Of a stretch of DNA of 64,000 bases, positions 10,710 to 21,619 are shown piece by piece. Origin of the DNA: Microcyclospora pomicola. Taxonomy: Eukaryota; Ascomycota; Dothideomycetes; Capnodiales. The first letter of the stretch is position 1. Each line of letters opens with the position of its first letter. Where the stretch lies: assembly GCA_002786065.1 (NCBI GenBank), contig NHNY01000012.1, positions 434,001 through 498,000 of the forward strand, written 5' to 3'. The notes under the pieces are model-generated. The model was not told the origin of the DNA and ran no database searches. It saw nothing but the letters and a program-made list of their open reading frames with translations. A program made the position numbers and the translations under genes.

Positions 10710-12129
10710 ATGATGGCGTCCCCGGACCGCTCGTTCCTGATCGTCGGTGCCGGCGTCTTTGGCGCATCAACAGCTTATCACCTCAAGAAGAAACATCCCA
10801 ACGCCTCGGTGACGCTGGTGGATCGACAGGCTTACCCATGCTCGCTCGCAGCATCGTGGGACTGGAACAAAATCGTCCGCGCCGATTATGGCGACATCTT
10901 CTACATGGAGAAGGCTCTCGACGCTGCCCGAGCTTGGAGATCCGACCCATTATATAAGCCTTTCTACCACCAAAGCGGGCTCGTAAACATTGACAACACC
11001 GGCCTCGGACGGAAGATGCTCGACAATTTCCTCAGATTAGGCGTAGACGAAAGCGAAGCAGCTCCGGAGATCCTCACTCCTGACCAATTTCGTGAGAGGT
11101 TCGGCACGTTATATACCGACACCGACCTCAACGATGTCACGGATGTCTACTTCAACTCGCGAAGTGGTTGGGCAGAGGCAAGTAAGGCGCTACGAGCAGT
11201 GATCGAGCAGGCCGTGACCGACGGCGTGAAGTATGTTGAAGGTGACGTATCAACGCTGGTCTTTGAGTCCAACGGCAGGTGTAAGGGGGTACAAGTTGCG
11301 GACGGCAAGTCACTCACAGCATCATCAATCATCTTGTCAACAGGCGCCGGCACCGCCAAGTTGCTTGCAGACAGCGCACCAGACAGGCCAGATCTGCACT
11401 CTGGAGACCGCATCATTGCTGCAGCTGTATGCACTGGCCAGGTCAAACTCACATCTCAACAAGCGCAGACGTTCAAGGATGTACCAGTACTCGTGCACGG
11501 CGTCGGAGAGACGATCGGTATAGTTCAACGACAGAATGTCTGAGCTAATATCTGCTAATGCTCCCCGCCAGGTGAGACTATGCCACCGACCCCGGACAAC
11601 GTCCTGAAGTTCTGTCGGGATGTCAGCTTCAAAAACACGCACAAGGCGCCAGGCACAGGTGAGACGATATCTGCGCCGCCAGATGGCGCTGGACAAGGTC
11701 AACGAAGCCCAGCGGAGGGTATCACACAGGCTCTCTACCCAGTTCGAAACGGAATTTATGGGAAAGCAGCTCAAGATCTCGAATTCGACTCCTTCCGCGT
11801 ATGCTGGTGAGCTAAACACCCTACATCTTCGCAATCGTTGTGTCGGCCCCTAACAGCCCAATAGGGATGGCATTACGCCCAACCAAGACTTCATCATTTC
11901 CTCACACCCTCGATGTGAGGGACTATTCATCGCTACCGGCGGCTCCTTCCACGGCTGGAAGTTCCTCCCCACCATCGGGACATACGTGGTGAGTCTGGTG
12001 GATGGAAGTCTGGATCCCGCGCTGCAGGAACGCTGGGCGTGGGACCGAGACAACAGCGGTGCTGCACATGGACAGTTGATCCCGCGCAAGGAGATGCGCG
12101 ATATCGAGGGTGGGCGTACCAAGTTGTAG
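10710..12129 (+). CDS. FAD-dependent amine oxidase, fructosyl-amino-acid oxidase/sarcosine oxidase family
   Basis: Predicted to oxidise a secondary amine such as a glycated amino acid, releasing hydrogen peroxide. Exons are 10710-11517, 11572-11806 and 11865-12129 (435 aa); introns are 54 and 58 nt, phases 1 and 2. The N-terminus has the dinucleotide-binding motif FLIVGAGVFGAST followed by acidic VTLVDRQ, then SLAASWDWNKIVRADY, typical of this family. The segment DSFRVCWDGITPNQDFIIS spans intron 2; the Cys in RxCW is the position of covalent FAD attachment in fructosyl-amino-acid oxidases. GLFIATGGSFHGWKFLPTIG closes the FAD domain. The C-terminus is TKL, a weak PTS1-like tripeptide, so a peroxisomal location is possible; fungal relatives often end in AKL or SKL. 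In-frame ATGs also exist at 10674 and 10713. Confidence 0.88.
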
Positions 12130-12650
12130 CTCAGAGCCCTTGTTACGGTTATGTTGCCTTCGGTCACAATCATGTCTTCTTCGGAATCCTGGCTTAGTAT
12201 CTCTCAATTCATGGTAGACGCTTGAAATCATAGTAAAGCCTAGTGACAACGAGAATGTGGCACTTCTCTATTGTGTCTATTAGAGGGGTGGTTGTACCAA
12301 CCCTGGGAAGTTGCCATTAGGCTGTCACCATGCGCAAATGGTGAAGGGTCTCAGTCCACTATACCATATACACATGGTCCATTGAAGCTGAGCTAGGCTG
12401 TCAAGAACACAACACTAACGGTAGACCAGAGTTCTCTGTCGATGCACTCATTTTCAGGTGGTAATTGTATCACCGTGCCCAATCATTACATGCGCTAGAG
12501 TAGCTCGAGGCTGGGGGAGGCAGTGAGCAGGCATCGGATCGAGTGAAAGTTGCCTTCATACCGTAGGTCTAAGTGAGATTACAGGGGGAGGCCGTCATCC
12601 GACAGGTCAGACAATACTGAACCAAACAGGTGGCACGCTGACTTGGTAGT
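12130..12650. other. Convergent 3' intergenic region, about 520 bp
   Basis: It lies between the tail-to-tail oxidase and C2H2 genes. I see nothing beyond the expected 3' UTRs. Confidence 0.4.
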
Positions 12651-13607
12651 CTAGTGCAGTCCATGGATAACCCTCTTATGTCTTTCCAGACCATCAATGC
12701 GGGCGAAGCCTGTGGTGTTTGTACAGCCAGGCACCTCGCACTTGAACCACTTTTCATGCCGTTGCAGATGTGCCCTATATACCCGTCAGTCGCGATTTGC
12801 ACAGCCCAGATCTGGAGTCATGGACTCACCTGAAAGCAGAATTCCGTGGGAACACGGTCAAGCTTCCATCAGGCTGGACGCCCCCCTTGGTACACGCGAA
12901 GCCTTGTGGGCAGGTGTGGTGGCCGGTGCCTCGTCTCAACAAGTCCACTCTTGAAGGCAACTCATCCGTACCGGCGCCACTCGATTGGGGGTGCTCGTCA
13001 TCAGGCCTGAATTCTGCAGACACGGGTACATTGACAGTCATTGGAGATGCACTGGACGCGCTTGACGCACTTGTGGCGTGAAAATCCGCTGACAAACCCG
13101 AATGTGTACGTGGTCGATATGCCATCAGATTGCTGACGTTCGGTGTTGGTAATCCGCTGTTGTCGTTCATCGGTACTTGAGGGCCTGACTCCCAGAGCGC
13201 CTTACACTCGTCGGCGGTGGAGCGCAGTTTATCGGCCAGAAGCCTAGGGATCGGTCAGTCGAGTGGAAAGGAGGAGGCTGGTCTGCAGTTGTACGTGACT
13301 TCAGCATCGCGTGTTTATCATCCAAGTAGTCGGTCGTCTGCATATCGCGCTCTTCCGCGAGAGCCGTCGCTTTATCACTCACATATGCGACCATGGTCTC
13401 GCCATCTGCGATGCGAGTGGCGAATGAGGAAAGAATGCAGAGAATGCGCACGATGTAGTCTCCTACGTCCGCCAGCAGGCATTGCCGAGCTGCACGCCAT
13501 ACTGATAGGCTGGCGAAGACACCTGGAAGTTCGGCCTCAAGCAGCGTATCGATCCATGTTTCCTCCTCGCCGATGCCGTGGAAAAAGCGAGCGGATGATC
13601 TGTCCAT
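12651..13607 (-). CDS. C2H2 zinc-finger protein with two C-terminal fingers
   Basis: The last exon, 12651-12774, is joined to an exon ending at 12830 across a 55-nt intron (GTGAGT..TAG, phase 2). The splice restores two fingers: HTCPQGFAC...SAFRAHLQRH (Cys-x5-Cys, spread over the junction) and FKCEVPGC...DGLERHKRVIH (Cys-x4-Cys, His-x4-His), then a stop. The N-terminal part (start at 13605-13607, MDRSSARFFHGIGEEETW) is a helical region like that of fungal C2H2 proteins with an undefined regulatory domain. A further intron lies between about 13320 and 13243: the downstream frame resumes LLADKLRSTADECKALWESG and runs into MNDNSGLPTPN. Its donor is not resolved; the best-phased site is non-consensus. 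An in-frame ATG at 13679 is an alternative start. Likely a DNA- or RNA-binding regulator; targets unknown. Confidence 0.68.
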
Positions 13608-13948
13608 GGGATAGGTAAGCGGCGGCAGCGGAGTCGTGGAGGAAAGAGGTAAGAGGAAACGACGTTTCGTCCAAATCACCCCGTTTCAGCCTCACGATAC
13701 ATCACTGTACGGCCCCGCGCAGGCCCATGCAGCTCTATCTTGGGTATCTTTGGCCTGCTTGTTTCCTCTTTCCTCCAGGACGGCATGCGTGGCATCGCTA
13801 AAGCTGCGTCTCCCATTGGCGAAACGACCGAGGTACATCGTACCCCCCTGCTTTACCTCACAAGGTGTCTGCACTGCCAGGTACCTCTTGCGAGGATGCG
13901 GGGCCTTGCACGCCGTGATGAAGAACAGCGGCGATGTAGGATGCATAT
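13608..13948. promoter_or_regulatory. Divergent intergenic region, about 340 bp
   Basis: It separates the C2H2 gene (-) from the transcription-factor-domain gene (+). I looked here for a Zn2Cys6 cluster belonging to the latter and found none. Confidence 0.35.
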
Positions 13949-16364
13949 ATGCGCGATTCCAGCGCTACCTTGGACTCCGAACTCAAAGCTGGATTAGCAC
14001 GATTAGATCCACCCAGCAAGAAAGAACGAGCACGAACCATGGACGCGCCGTTCCGCATCGTGGAGTCCAACAAAAGACGCCGCAGATCATCACATCTGCA
14101 TAGCACGCAAGCTCCTTCGCATGGACAGATCCATGAGCATGAGTGGGCTCTTCGCGGGGACCTGCAACAGCGCTTGATCGAGCTCGACTTCGATGACGAG
14201 ATTGTGACAGGCGATTCTACTTTTCAGGTGTTCAATAGCCTGGATGTTGTTGCGGGCAATGGAGATGTGTCGGGAAGCAAGAAACGGGGTTCGTAGCAGG
14301 CGCATCAGAAACAGACATTCAATGTCGTACTTACAACGTCCTAGTAGCGCTTTCACTCGAGGTTGCGGAAGATGAAGAGTCCTCGAGATGGTTCGCCGCG
14401 AACTTTCCCGAGCTATCTCCCATGATTCCGCAAGTAGAGCAGCGTCATGTGGATATCGAGGCACCAAATCCCTTCTCGGACCATGATGGCGTGGCGAAAC
14501 ATCCCCGATCTCTCCGTGTGAGCTTTACTCCGGCACTCTCTACCGACGGAAGCGTTGATGGCCTCATCAAGGTTCGATTCCAGAAAGCGCAGGAGAGCAG
14601 AGACAAGAGCGCATTCTTGTCCCCGTTCCGGCGTGTCGGCCGCGACATCAGGACAACATTTCCAGCTTCTCAAGAATCTTCACCGCCGCCCATTTGCGAT
14701 CAGCGTAATGTCGAGTCCGGCTTCCCTACTGCAGTGTCCAGACTGCCCAAAGACTTTGGCCGAGGACTCCGACTTGGCCTGCAAGATGCTCGATTATGGA
14801 GCTTCTGTGAGTTTTTGACTGATATAATCATGCGCTTCAACCATCGACCGAAACTGATGATCAGATAGTCATCGTTGGAATCTGCAGTGGACGAACCCTT
14901 ATCGATTCCGAGAACACGTATTACAGAGAGATTGCTCCCATCGCGTCCAGGAGCGAGTGCGTCAAGCATGCGCTCTTGGCACTAGCTTCCACGTATCTAC
15001 TGGACTATGAGCCAGACAAGCGCCTCGAAGCCCGAGCAAATTTGCACCACAAACGCGCAGTACAGCTGCTTGGAAAACTACTGAACGATCAAGAGACTTG
15101 GCAATCGGGCAAAGAAGATGCGATTCTCGCGGCAATATCGCTGCTAATGCATAATGAGGTGAGAGCCGCCATAGCGCTGATGATCTTAGTATCCATGACA
15201 TTGCCCTGACGTCGCCTAGAACGTCAACTGGGAACTCACCCGCGCTGCAGAACAATTGCCAGTCTGGTATCGTGGTTCCCTCATGGCCGAGACGATTCTT
15301 GCAGCTTCAGATCCCGGTTACAGATATCACGCACCTTGTAATGTGCAGTGCAATCGTGCTCGGCTGCAACTGGGAAACGGAGTGGGCTTGTTCAACATCA
15401 TGAGTGCTACGGTTTCCCCTTTTAGCGGCGTAGAACAATCCTGTCCATTTTCATGGCTTTTGCATGGCTCTGAGCGCGAAACGCGAAAGATCGTGGGTCT
15501 GACAGGTCTGTCGCCGAAATTGATGCACACTTATGCTCAGACCACCCACTTGACGGCGCGCTTTTTAAAGGTTCGACGGACTACAGGAACAGGCTCGAGC
15601 GGACGGGATAGCTGACCAATTGACATAGGATCCAACCTCGATCGTCGTCCCTTTGGTCGGCAAGGCTATAGAGGACAAATTACATGATTTCTGGCAATGG
15701 TCCGATCTTTCAGAAGGCTACGCCTCATCGCAGGAGCTCATCGGGTCATGTGAGCTGGACGTTGATGGCAAGATCACCACGGCTGTCAAAGCAGTGGAAC
15801 TAACGGCCGAGACATATGTCGCCGCGGCGCAAATCTATCTGCATTGCCGGCTGATGAGGTACGTGGAGTCGAGAAAAACTTGTATGGAGCGTCGATCTGA
15901 CCCATCATATAGGAGAAGTCGCATGCACCCTGTTGTGCGAAGTATCTTGCGAAGGCTTCTGCAGTATATCGCTTGGCTTCCAAGCTCGGGACCGCTGTTC
16001 ACCGCACAGGCGCCGCTCTTCCCCGTCTTCGTCGCTGGTATAGTATCGATCGACGAAGCCGATCGCGAGGTGATCAGAGCCTGGTTCATTCCGGTGATCT
16101 GTGGAGCACGAGGAGTACGTACTGGCTCATGTTGCGTACAGCACGTACGGTGTAGACCTAAAGATACTGATTCAAGCACTACAGAACGTGCCACCTGTTT
16201 GGAGAGCCACTCAGACCTTGTGGCAGTGGCTGGACGCCCATGAAATCATCAACAATGCCGACGCCGCGCAGAACGATGATGCGCCAACACGAGATTTGCT
16301 GGCTTGGTGGGAGCTTGCGGTAGAGGAACTGAGCCGCAACGAAGGGCGGTTGAATCTAGCCTAG
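13949..16364 (+). CDS. Fungal transcription-factor-domain protein (Fungal_trans_2 type), no Zn2Cys6 cluster seen
   Basis: Likely nuclear regulator. The well-phased exons are: one ending 14806, 14869-15158, 15220-15570, 15629-15858, 15913-16114 and 16185-16364, with introns of 54-70 nt. The middle reads SRLPKDFGRGLRLG, LWSFFIVGICSGRTL, CVKHALLALASTYLLDY and HHKRAVQLLGKLL, which matches the regulatory domain that follows Zn2Cys6 clusters in many fungal activators. The C-terminus is the family's usual VPPVWRATQTLWQWLDAHE and LAWWELAVEELSRNEGRLNL. The first exon (about 13949-14295) is basic (NKRRRRSSHLH) but has no six-cysteine motif. The first intron, near 14295-14345, has no clear donor (a GTTCGT or GTAGCA site), so the N-terminus is uncertain. 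The gene may start further upstream or may have lost its DNA-binding domain. Confidence 0.72.
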
Positions 16365-17164
16365 CGAACGACAAACTCGGGTTGGAGCTGCTGGCGGGAC
16401 AGGGCTTGAGCTGTAATTCTTGCATCTTCAGACCGCGAACATTCCCCGGCGGATCACCTTTTTCGTTGTCAATGCTTCGGGCTGTCATCCCGGACGTCTT
16501 CTTCTGAACAGAGCAGGACTGCTTCCAGCCCCCTCTCACGTCCGTCCTCGATATACGTAAAGTACGTCTCGCTCCAACACGCTCCCTTACGTTCTGACCC
16601 TATCATGACCTCTTGTCTATCCATAACGAAAGAACCAACTGTCGAGGGACAAGACAACGCTCGTCGCAGGTAAGCGCGACATCGTGCAGTGTAGTGTAGT
16701 GTAAGTGCACATTCGACATCGGTCCCCGGCGCCTTCTGCGTTCGTGGACTCGGGACCGAACTCCGGGTCCCAATATTAGTATAGATCTTGAAGTTGGAGA
16801 CTTGTGATGAGGTTATGTACATGCATATTTCTAGGTAGAGGCTCTCTGAAAGTCCCGGCAGTATTACTACTCAGGTGCTAAGCAACTCCTGGTAAAATTC
16901 CAAGAATGAATCGAAGATTCTGATTACTACATTACGACGACGCTTTGCGGGCATGGCATAGTGCTGCCGGTCACTTCAGGTCGGATTCATATCCTATCAA
17001 ATTATGGCCGATGTGGAAAAGAAGATATCAACAAGGTTGAAAATTACGGTAGGCTGATTATGATCTCCAAATTCTAAGGCGCTGTACAAGAAAGTTTCTA
17101 GGTAATTGAGGACCCCCAACACCCACGTCTCATGATGGGAGGGAGGAAAGAAGGAAGGCACTCT
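16365..17164. other. Convergent intergenic region, 800 bp, no gene recognised
   Basis: It lies between the transcription-factor gene (+) and ERG5 (-). A short tandem run GTGTAGTGTAGTGTAAGTG occurs near 16690. I see no coding sequence. Confidence 0.4.
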
Positions 17165-18899
17165 CTATGATGTAAGGACATCCGTCCGACGCTTGAAAGA
17201 CAACAGCAGATCGTCCATGGGAAAGATAGTGGCGAAGACCTTGATGTCTTCACTGGTCGGGGTGATCTTGTGCGTCCACTCGAATTCGCTGGTGAGCATG
17301 TGAAGCATGAGCATCAGGTTGAGCACGGCGTACACCTGGCCCAAGCAGTAGTGGGGGCCCGTGCCGAAGACGAGCCAGTTCTTGCCCTGCTCTTCGGCGT
17401 TGCCGGACACCCATCGCTCGGGGTCAAACTCGTCGGGCTTGGGGTAGGCTTCTGGGTCGTGAAGCGAGAGCCAGGTCGAGGGGATGATCATGGAACCTTT
17501 GCGGGCAACGTAGTTGCTTTCGGGGATCGGGAAGTCCTTCTTGACGAGGTATGGGACCATGAGTACGGGTGGGCGGTAGCGAAGGGTCTCCTTGACGCAT
17601 GCACGGGTCCATTCCTGTGATACACGTCAGATCTTGCGGATTGAGTAAGGTTTTCGTGAAACATACCATCTTGTCAAGGTCATCGAGGGTGACTTCACGG
17701 CTTGGGTCCGGGCGAATCATCTTTGCCTCGTCGCGCACCTTCTGCAGCACCTCCGGTCGGTCGGCCAGCAGCTGGAGTAGCCAGGAGCATGCACTGCTGG
17801 TGGCGTCTTGGCTGGCGAAGAGGAAGGTGAAAACGGTCATGCTGATCTCCAGATCGGTGAACATGCGCAGCAGTTGCGCGGGCTTCTCCTCAGCCGGCAC
17901 GGTCTCGCCCTTGGCGATCCTCTCTCGATACCGTTCCGAGGCGAACATTTGCTCCACCCACCGATCCATGATACACTCGGCCTCGGCGCCCTTCTGCCTC
18001 ATCCTGACCTTAGCCTTTGCGGCGCAGTTGGAGAAAGCCTCCAACACCTTGTCCGCAGCCTTCTTTCCGTACCAGGTGCGAGTGAAAGGGACGATGATCG
18101 GGAAGTTGACCAGCTCCAACGCCGCAGTGATGTTGTAGTAGTCATCGGCGATCCGCTTGACTCCTTCGCGCGACATGTAATGACCCACGAACGTCCGGCA
18201 AGACACAGCACACATGACCTCGCGCATCATAAACACGAACTTCTGCGGCTCACCGCCCTTGCTCTTGGTCATCTGCAGGAACTCCTCGAAGTATTCGCGG
18301 TACACCTCCTGTTGACCGGGCAGGTATGACTCCAATGCCTGGCGCGTGAACAATCCGTTCAACCCCTTGCGGTACTCGACATGCTCTTTCCCGTCCAAGA
18401 AGACCCAGTTCTCCGGGCGCAGCAGCTTATGCGCAACATCCACGACACACGGCTTGACGTAGGCGGGGCTGTTGAGCACCTTTCGCGCCATGTCGCGGGT
18501 CGATGCGATGACGACGAACTTGTGGAAGACCGACACGCAGGACAGCGGCGCCGAGACCCATTTGGCGTAGTATTTGCCGAATTCAGGATTGACCGATTCG
18601 AGAAAAGGACCGACGAAGGGGATCTTCCATGTATCGCCGGCGATTCCGGCCTTATACCGTCGGTAGGAGACTGTTGCGATGATGTCTTGTTAGAAGTGCT
18701 GCAGATGGAGGATAGAGACACTCAGCATACTTTGATCGTAGACCACTGCGACAGCAAGCAGCGTGAAGAGCACCGTGAAAACGCCGACGTTCTCGAAAAG
18801 GCTCGCAATGGTTCCGGCACTGATCGCTGTGGCGAGCGGACTCGAGTCGGCGAACGGGGTTGCCGTAGCATTGAAACCAGTCTCCATGACGGACGCCAT
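17165..18899 (-). CDS. ERG5: Sterol C-22 desaturase, cytochrome P450 CYP61
   Basis: An ER-membrane P450 that introduces the C22-23 double bond late in ergosterol synthesis. Exons are 18731-18899, 17667-18670 and 17165-17614 (540 aa), with introns of 60 nt (GTATGC..CAG, phase 1) and 52 nt (GTATGT..CAG, phase 0). The N-terminus has one membrane helix (VGVFTVLFTLLAVAVVYDQ). Family landmarks include LSCVSVFHKFVVIASTRDMA, the I-helix FLFASQDATSSACSWLLQL, the ExxR motif KETLRYRPPV, and the heme loop FGTGPHYCLGQ with the axial cysteine. The end IKVFATIFPMDDLLLSFKRR is typical of CYP61 and separates it from other P450s. The start MASVMETG was chosen over an upstream in-frame ATG at about 19055 because the longer N-terminus is not family-like. 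Confidence 0.97.
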
Positions 18900-19387
18900 T
18901 GTCGAAGGTGCAGCGACACAGTTCACCTGCGTCCGATGCTCTTTCGGTCTGGCAGTCGACTGTGGAAGAGAAGATCGGGAGTGAATCTCGAAAGGAGGAA
19001 GCAAAGAAATGGAGTTCGTCAGATAACAATATAAAATCGAACCACCAAATCTCAAGCGTCGGCTGTGATTGGTGGATCTGGTCCCTGAGCGGCGAGGGAC
19101 GTTGTGGGGTCCCCGTTGCGGCGCGAGAGGCGGGAGTCCTTCGGAAGTTCTGCAGGCTCAGCAATTAATAATGCTGGGGTGACGAAGCAGAGATGAGCGA
19201 CAGCACAAGGTAGTCAATGGTGATGGCAATACTCGATGAATATGAATCGTATCATGGCTATTGAGAAGTAGTTCTCATTGATTTTGATTTTTGGTATCGT
19301 AAGTATCACAATCGTCATATGCACAACTCATGATTCAGGATAAAATCTCCACCCACGTCCTCTGAAAGCCTCCGCTGACTAGCCTTC
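18900..19387. promoter_or_regulatory. ERG5 upstream region, about 490 bp
   Basis: It holds the ERG5 promoter and the 3' UTR of the permease gene on the same strand. No gene is seen. Confidence 0.4.
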
Positions 19388-21619
19388 TCACGCGACGCTG
19401 CCACGACGCTGGTCGTTGCCGCCCTTGACGCGGCCCAATCCCACCATCTGACCGAGTTCTCGCCAGAAGCCGACAGGTCCGGAGTAGAATGTGGCTTCGT
19501 AGGCGTCAATAACGGGACGTTGCCAGACAAGATCGGCCTGGCTGGCGGGGACGAACTTGGTGCGGTGGACGAGCTTCCAGAACACGAAGAGGATGGGCGC
19601 GAGGAGTAGCATGGTGTAGTAGGTGAAGAAGGAGTCCACGGACCAGGGGATGAACGAGGAGTAACCGTAGCAGCACACGATGGTGACCATCCAGGCGAGA
19701 CCGATGTATGCGCTGTATGGCTGGAACCAACCACGGTATGGGAGGGTCTCGCGGTCAAGGCCTTGAGCTTTACAGGCACGGTAGAAGAAGATGTAGGTGA
19801 TGCAGATGTTGATGTAGTTGATCTTGGTTGGCTTGTTAGTCATGATCGGCACTGACAAGAGGACCGGCAAACTTACAATGCCACCTGCAGTGACAAGGTT
19901 GAGCAGCCAGGTCAAGACCTTAGCGGAGCTGTTCGAGAGCGAGAGGAAACTGAGGCAGGGGAAAAGGAGCACTGCCAGATGGTTAGCGCCAGACTCAAGC
20001 CATTTGGGCAAAGCCAGACATACCGATAGCAAAGCAGTAGATTGGCACACCCGTCTTCGTACACTTGGTAAGGATTCGGGGAGCACGGCCTTCAAGCGCC
20101 ATGCCGTACAAGCTTCGGGTCGAACAATAGGTGTAAGTGTTACCAGCGCTGAAGATCGAAGTGACTAGAAGCGCGTTGACAATGTGCGGGAACACAGACA
20201 CTCCAAGGTTTCCCATGGCAATCACGTATGGCGATGCGGCGGCTCCAGCTCCTGGTGTGTCACCACTCAAGATGCTGACAAGTGTTGGATCGTTGTATGG
20301 AAGGACGATGCCGACGCAGAGCGCGCCGAGGATAAAGAAGATGCCGAATCGCCAGTAGACGGTTTTGAAGGCGTTCTTGATGTAGATTCGTGGTCGCTTA
20401 GCTTCGGCGGCGACCATGCTGAGGTATTCCGGACCTACGAGTGCCAGGCGTCAGTACATCGTCATCGGAGATCAACGCTCAGGCCCCAGCGACGAGTAGC
20501 TGGACTTTGAAACCAGCCTCTCTCACTGCTGAATACATCGATAGATCGGGTGACTTACCGACAACGACGAAGCTAGCGGTCCAGAGGGAACCGAGGAAGC
20601 CCTCGAAGCGTCCCAGGGTGCCAGTGGTGATGTGCTCGGCGAAAGAGCCGGGGTTGGACCAGTATCGGAAGCCGTAAGCGTCATGGTGGGGGTTGCCACC
20701 AACCATAGTGATGAAGGTGAAGGCGAAGAGCATGAAGATGAGGATGACCTTGCCGCCGGACAGCCAGAACTCAGCTTCACCGTATGCCTTGACTGCTAGA
20801 ATGTTCAATAGACTAAATGTTTCGTCAGTATTTGAAGTCGCTTTGGAGGAAGTCGCGTGTGGGATGTCGCTGCGTTTGGCAAGAGCACAAGGCTCCAAGA
20901 ATCAAATGTCAAGGTCAGTCGCGCTGGGAAAGTCGCATGGGGAAAGAGGTCGCACTGGGAAGTTCGCACTGAAAGAAAGTCGCACTGGGAGTCTCACGCA
21001 TAAAGAATGATGCAAGCAACCGTTGGAGCCCATGCCGGGATGTCGTCACGCCAAAAACCGAGGACAGATGTCAATGCGGTGATCTCGAATGGAATTAGAA
21101 GTGCTTCGTAGAGAAAGACTGAGAGAAGGTCATGTCAGTAGGTTCCCTGCATCGAGAGGTTGGAGGGCAGACGTACAGTTCCAGCCAGCCATGAATCCGA
21201 AGGCCTCGTCGACCCATTCTCCAGCGAGGCGGATGAAGCCTCCGCTGACAGGCATGAGGACGGTCATTTCAGCAACGCAGTTGTTGACCAAGGCGAGAAA
21301 ACAGCTGTAGATAGCGAAGGCGAGGAACAATGAACCGGGACCACCAGCGTGGAGCCCTCCACCGATCGAGACGAAGAGACCCGTTCCAATACTGCCCTTG
21401 AAGGTGTGTTAGCTGGATTGGAAGCGTGGTAGAAGCTGGCTGAGCACGTACTCCAATGGCAATCAGCTGAATCTGTCTGTTCCCTAGCCGACGATGGAGC
21501 TGGTCTGCATTCTCGGAGACGACAACGTCGCCGGCCTCCTCGGAGCCCCTGTATGTAGGCACACCATCGTTGACCGAGTATGTGTCGACAGACTTTTCAG
21601 TCTTGTCGAAAAACCCCAT
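19388..21619 (-). CDS. Amino-acid permease of the APC superfamily (YAT type)
   Basis: A plasma-membrane proton/amino-acid symporter by family. Seven exons: 21452-21619, 21177-21396, 20998-21118, 20559-20812, 20024-20434, 19877-19971 and 19388-19822; total 567 aa, all phases consistent. The cytosolic N-terminus (MGFFDKTEKSVDTYSVNDG) leads into RRLGNRQIQLIAIGGSIGTG, the hallmark of the fungal AAP family. About twelve hydrophobic helices follow; landmarks are WNFFLYEALLIPFEI, the TM6 motif SFVVVGPEYLSMVAAEAKRP and RAPRILTKCTKTGVP. The C-tail ends VKGGNDQRRGSVA. The third intron (20813-20997) is 185 nt and carries a degenerate repeat, unlike the other five of about 54-124 nt. Substrate specificity cannot be read from sequence. 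Confidence 0.95.
20836..20990. repeat. Degenerate short tandem repeat (core AGTCGC) inside a permease intron
   Basis: Eight copies of a core (A/G/T)GTCGC or GTTCGC occur at about 20836, 20851, 20865, 20917, 20931, 20948, 20962 and 20978. The last five are 14-17 bp apart and share AGTCGCRCTGGGA. It lies entirely within the 185-nt intron and explains the intron's unusual length. Confidence 0.75.

Noticed and set aside
14573-14583. GGTTCGATTCC, resembling a tRNA B box
   Set aside because: It lies in a coding exon of the transcription-factor gene and no A box or acceptor stem can be formed around it.
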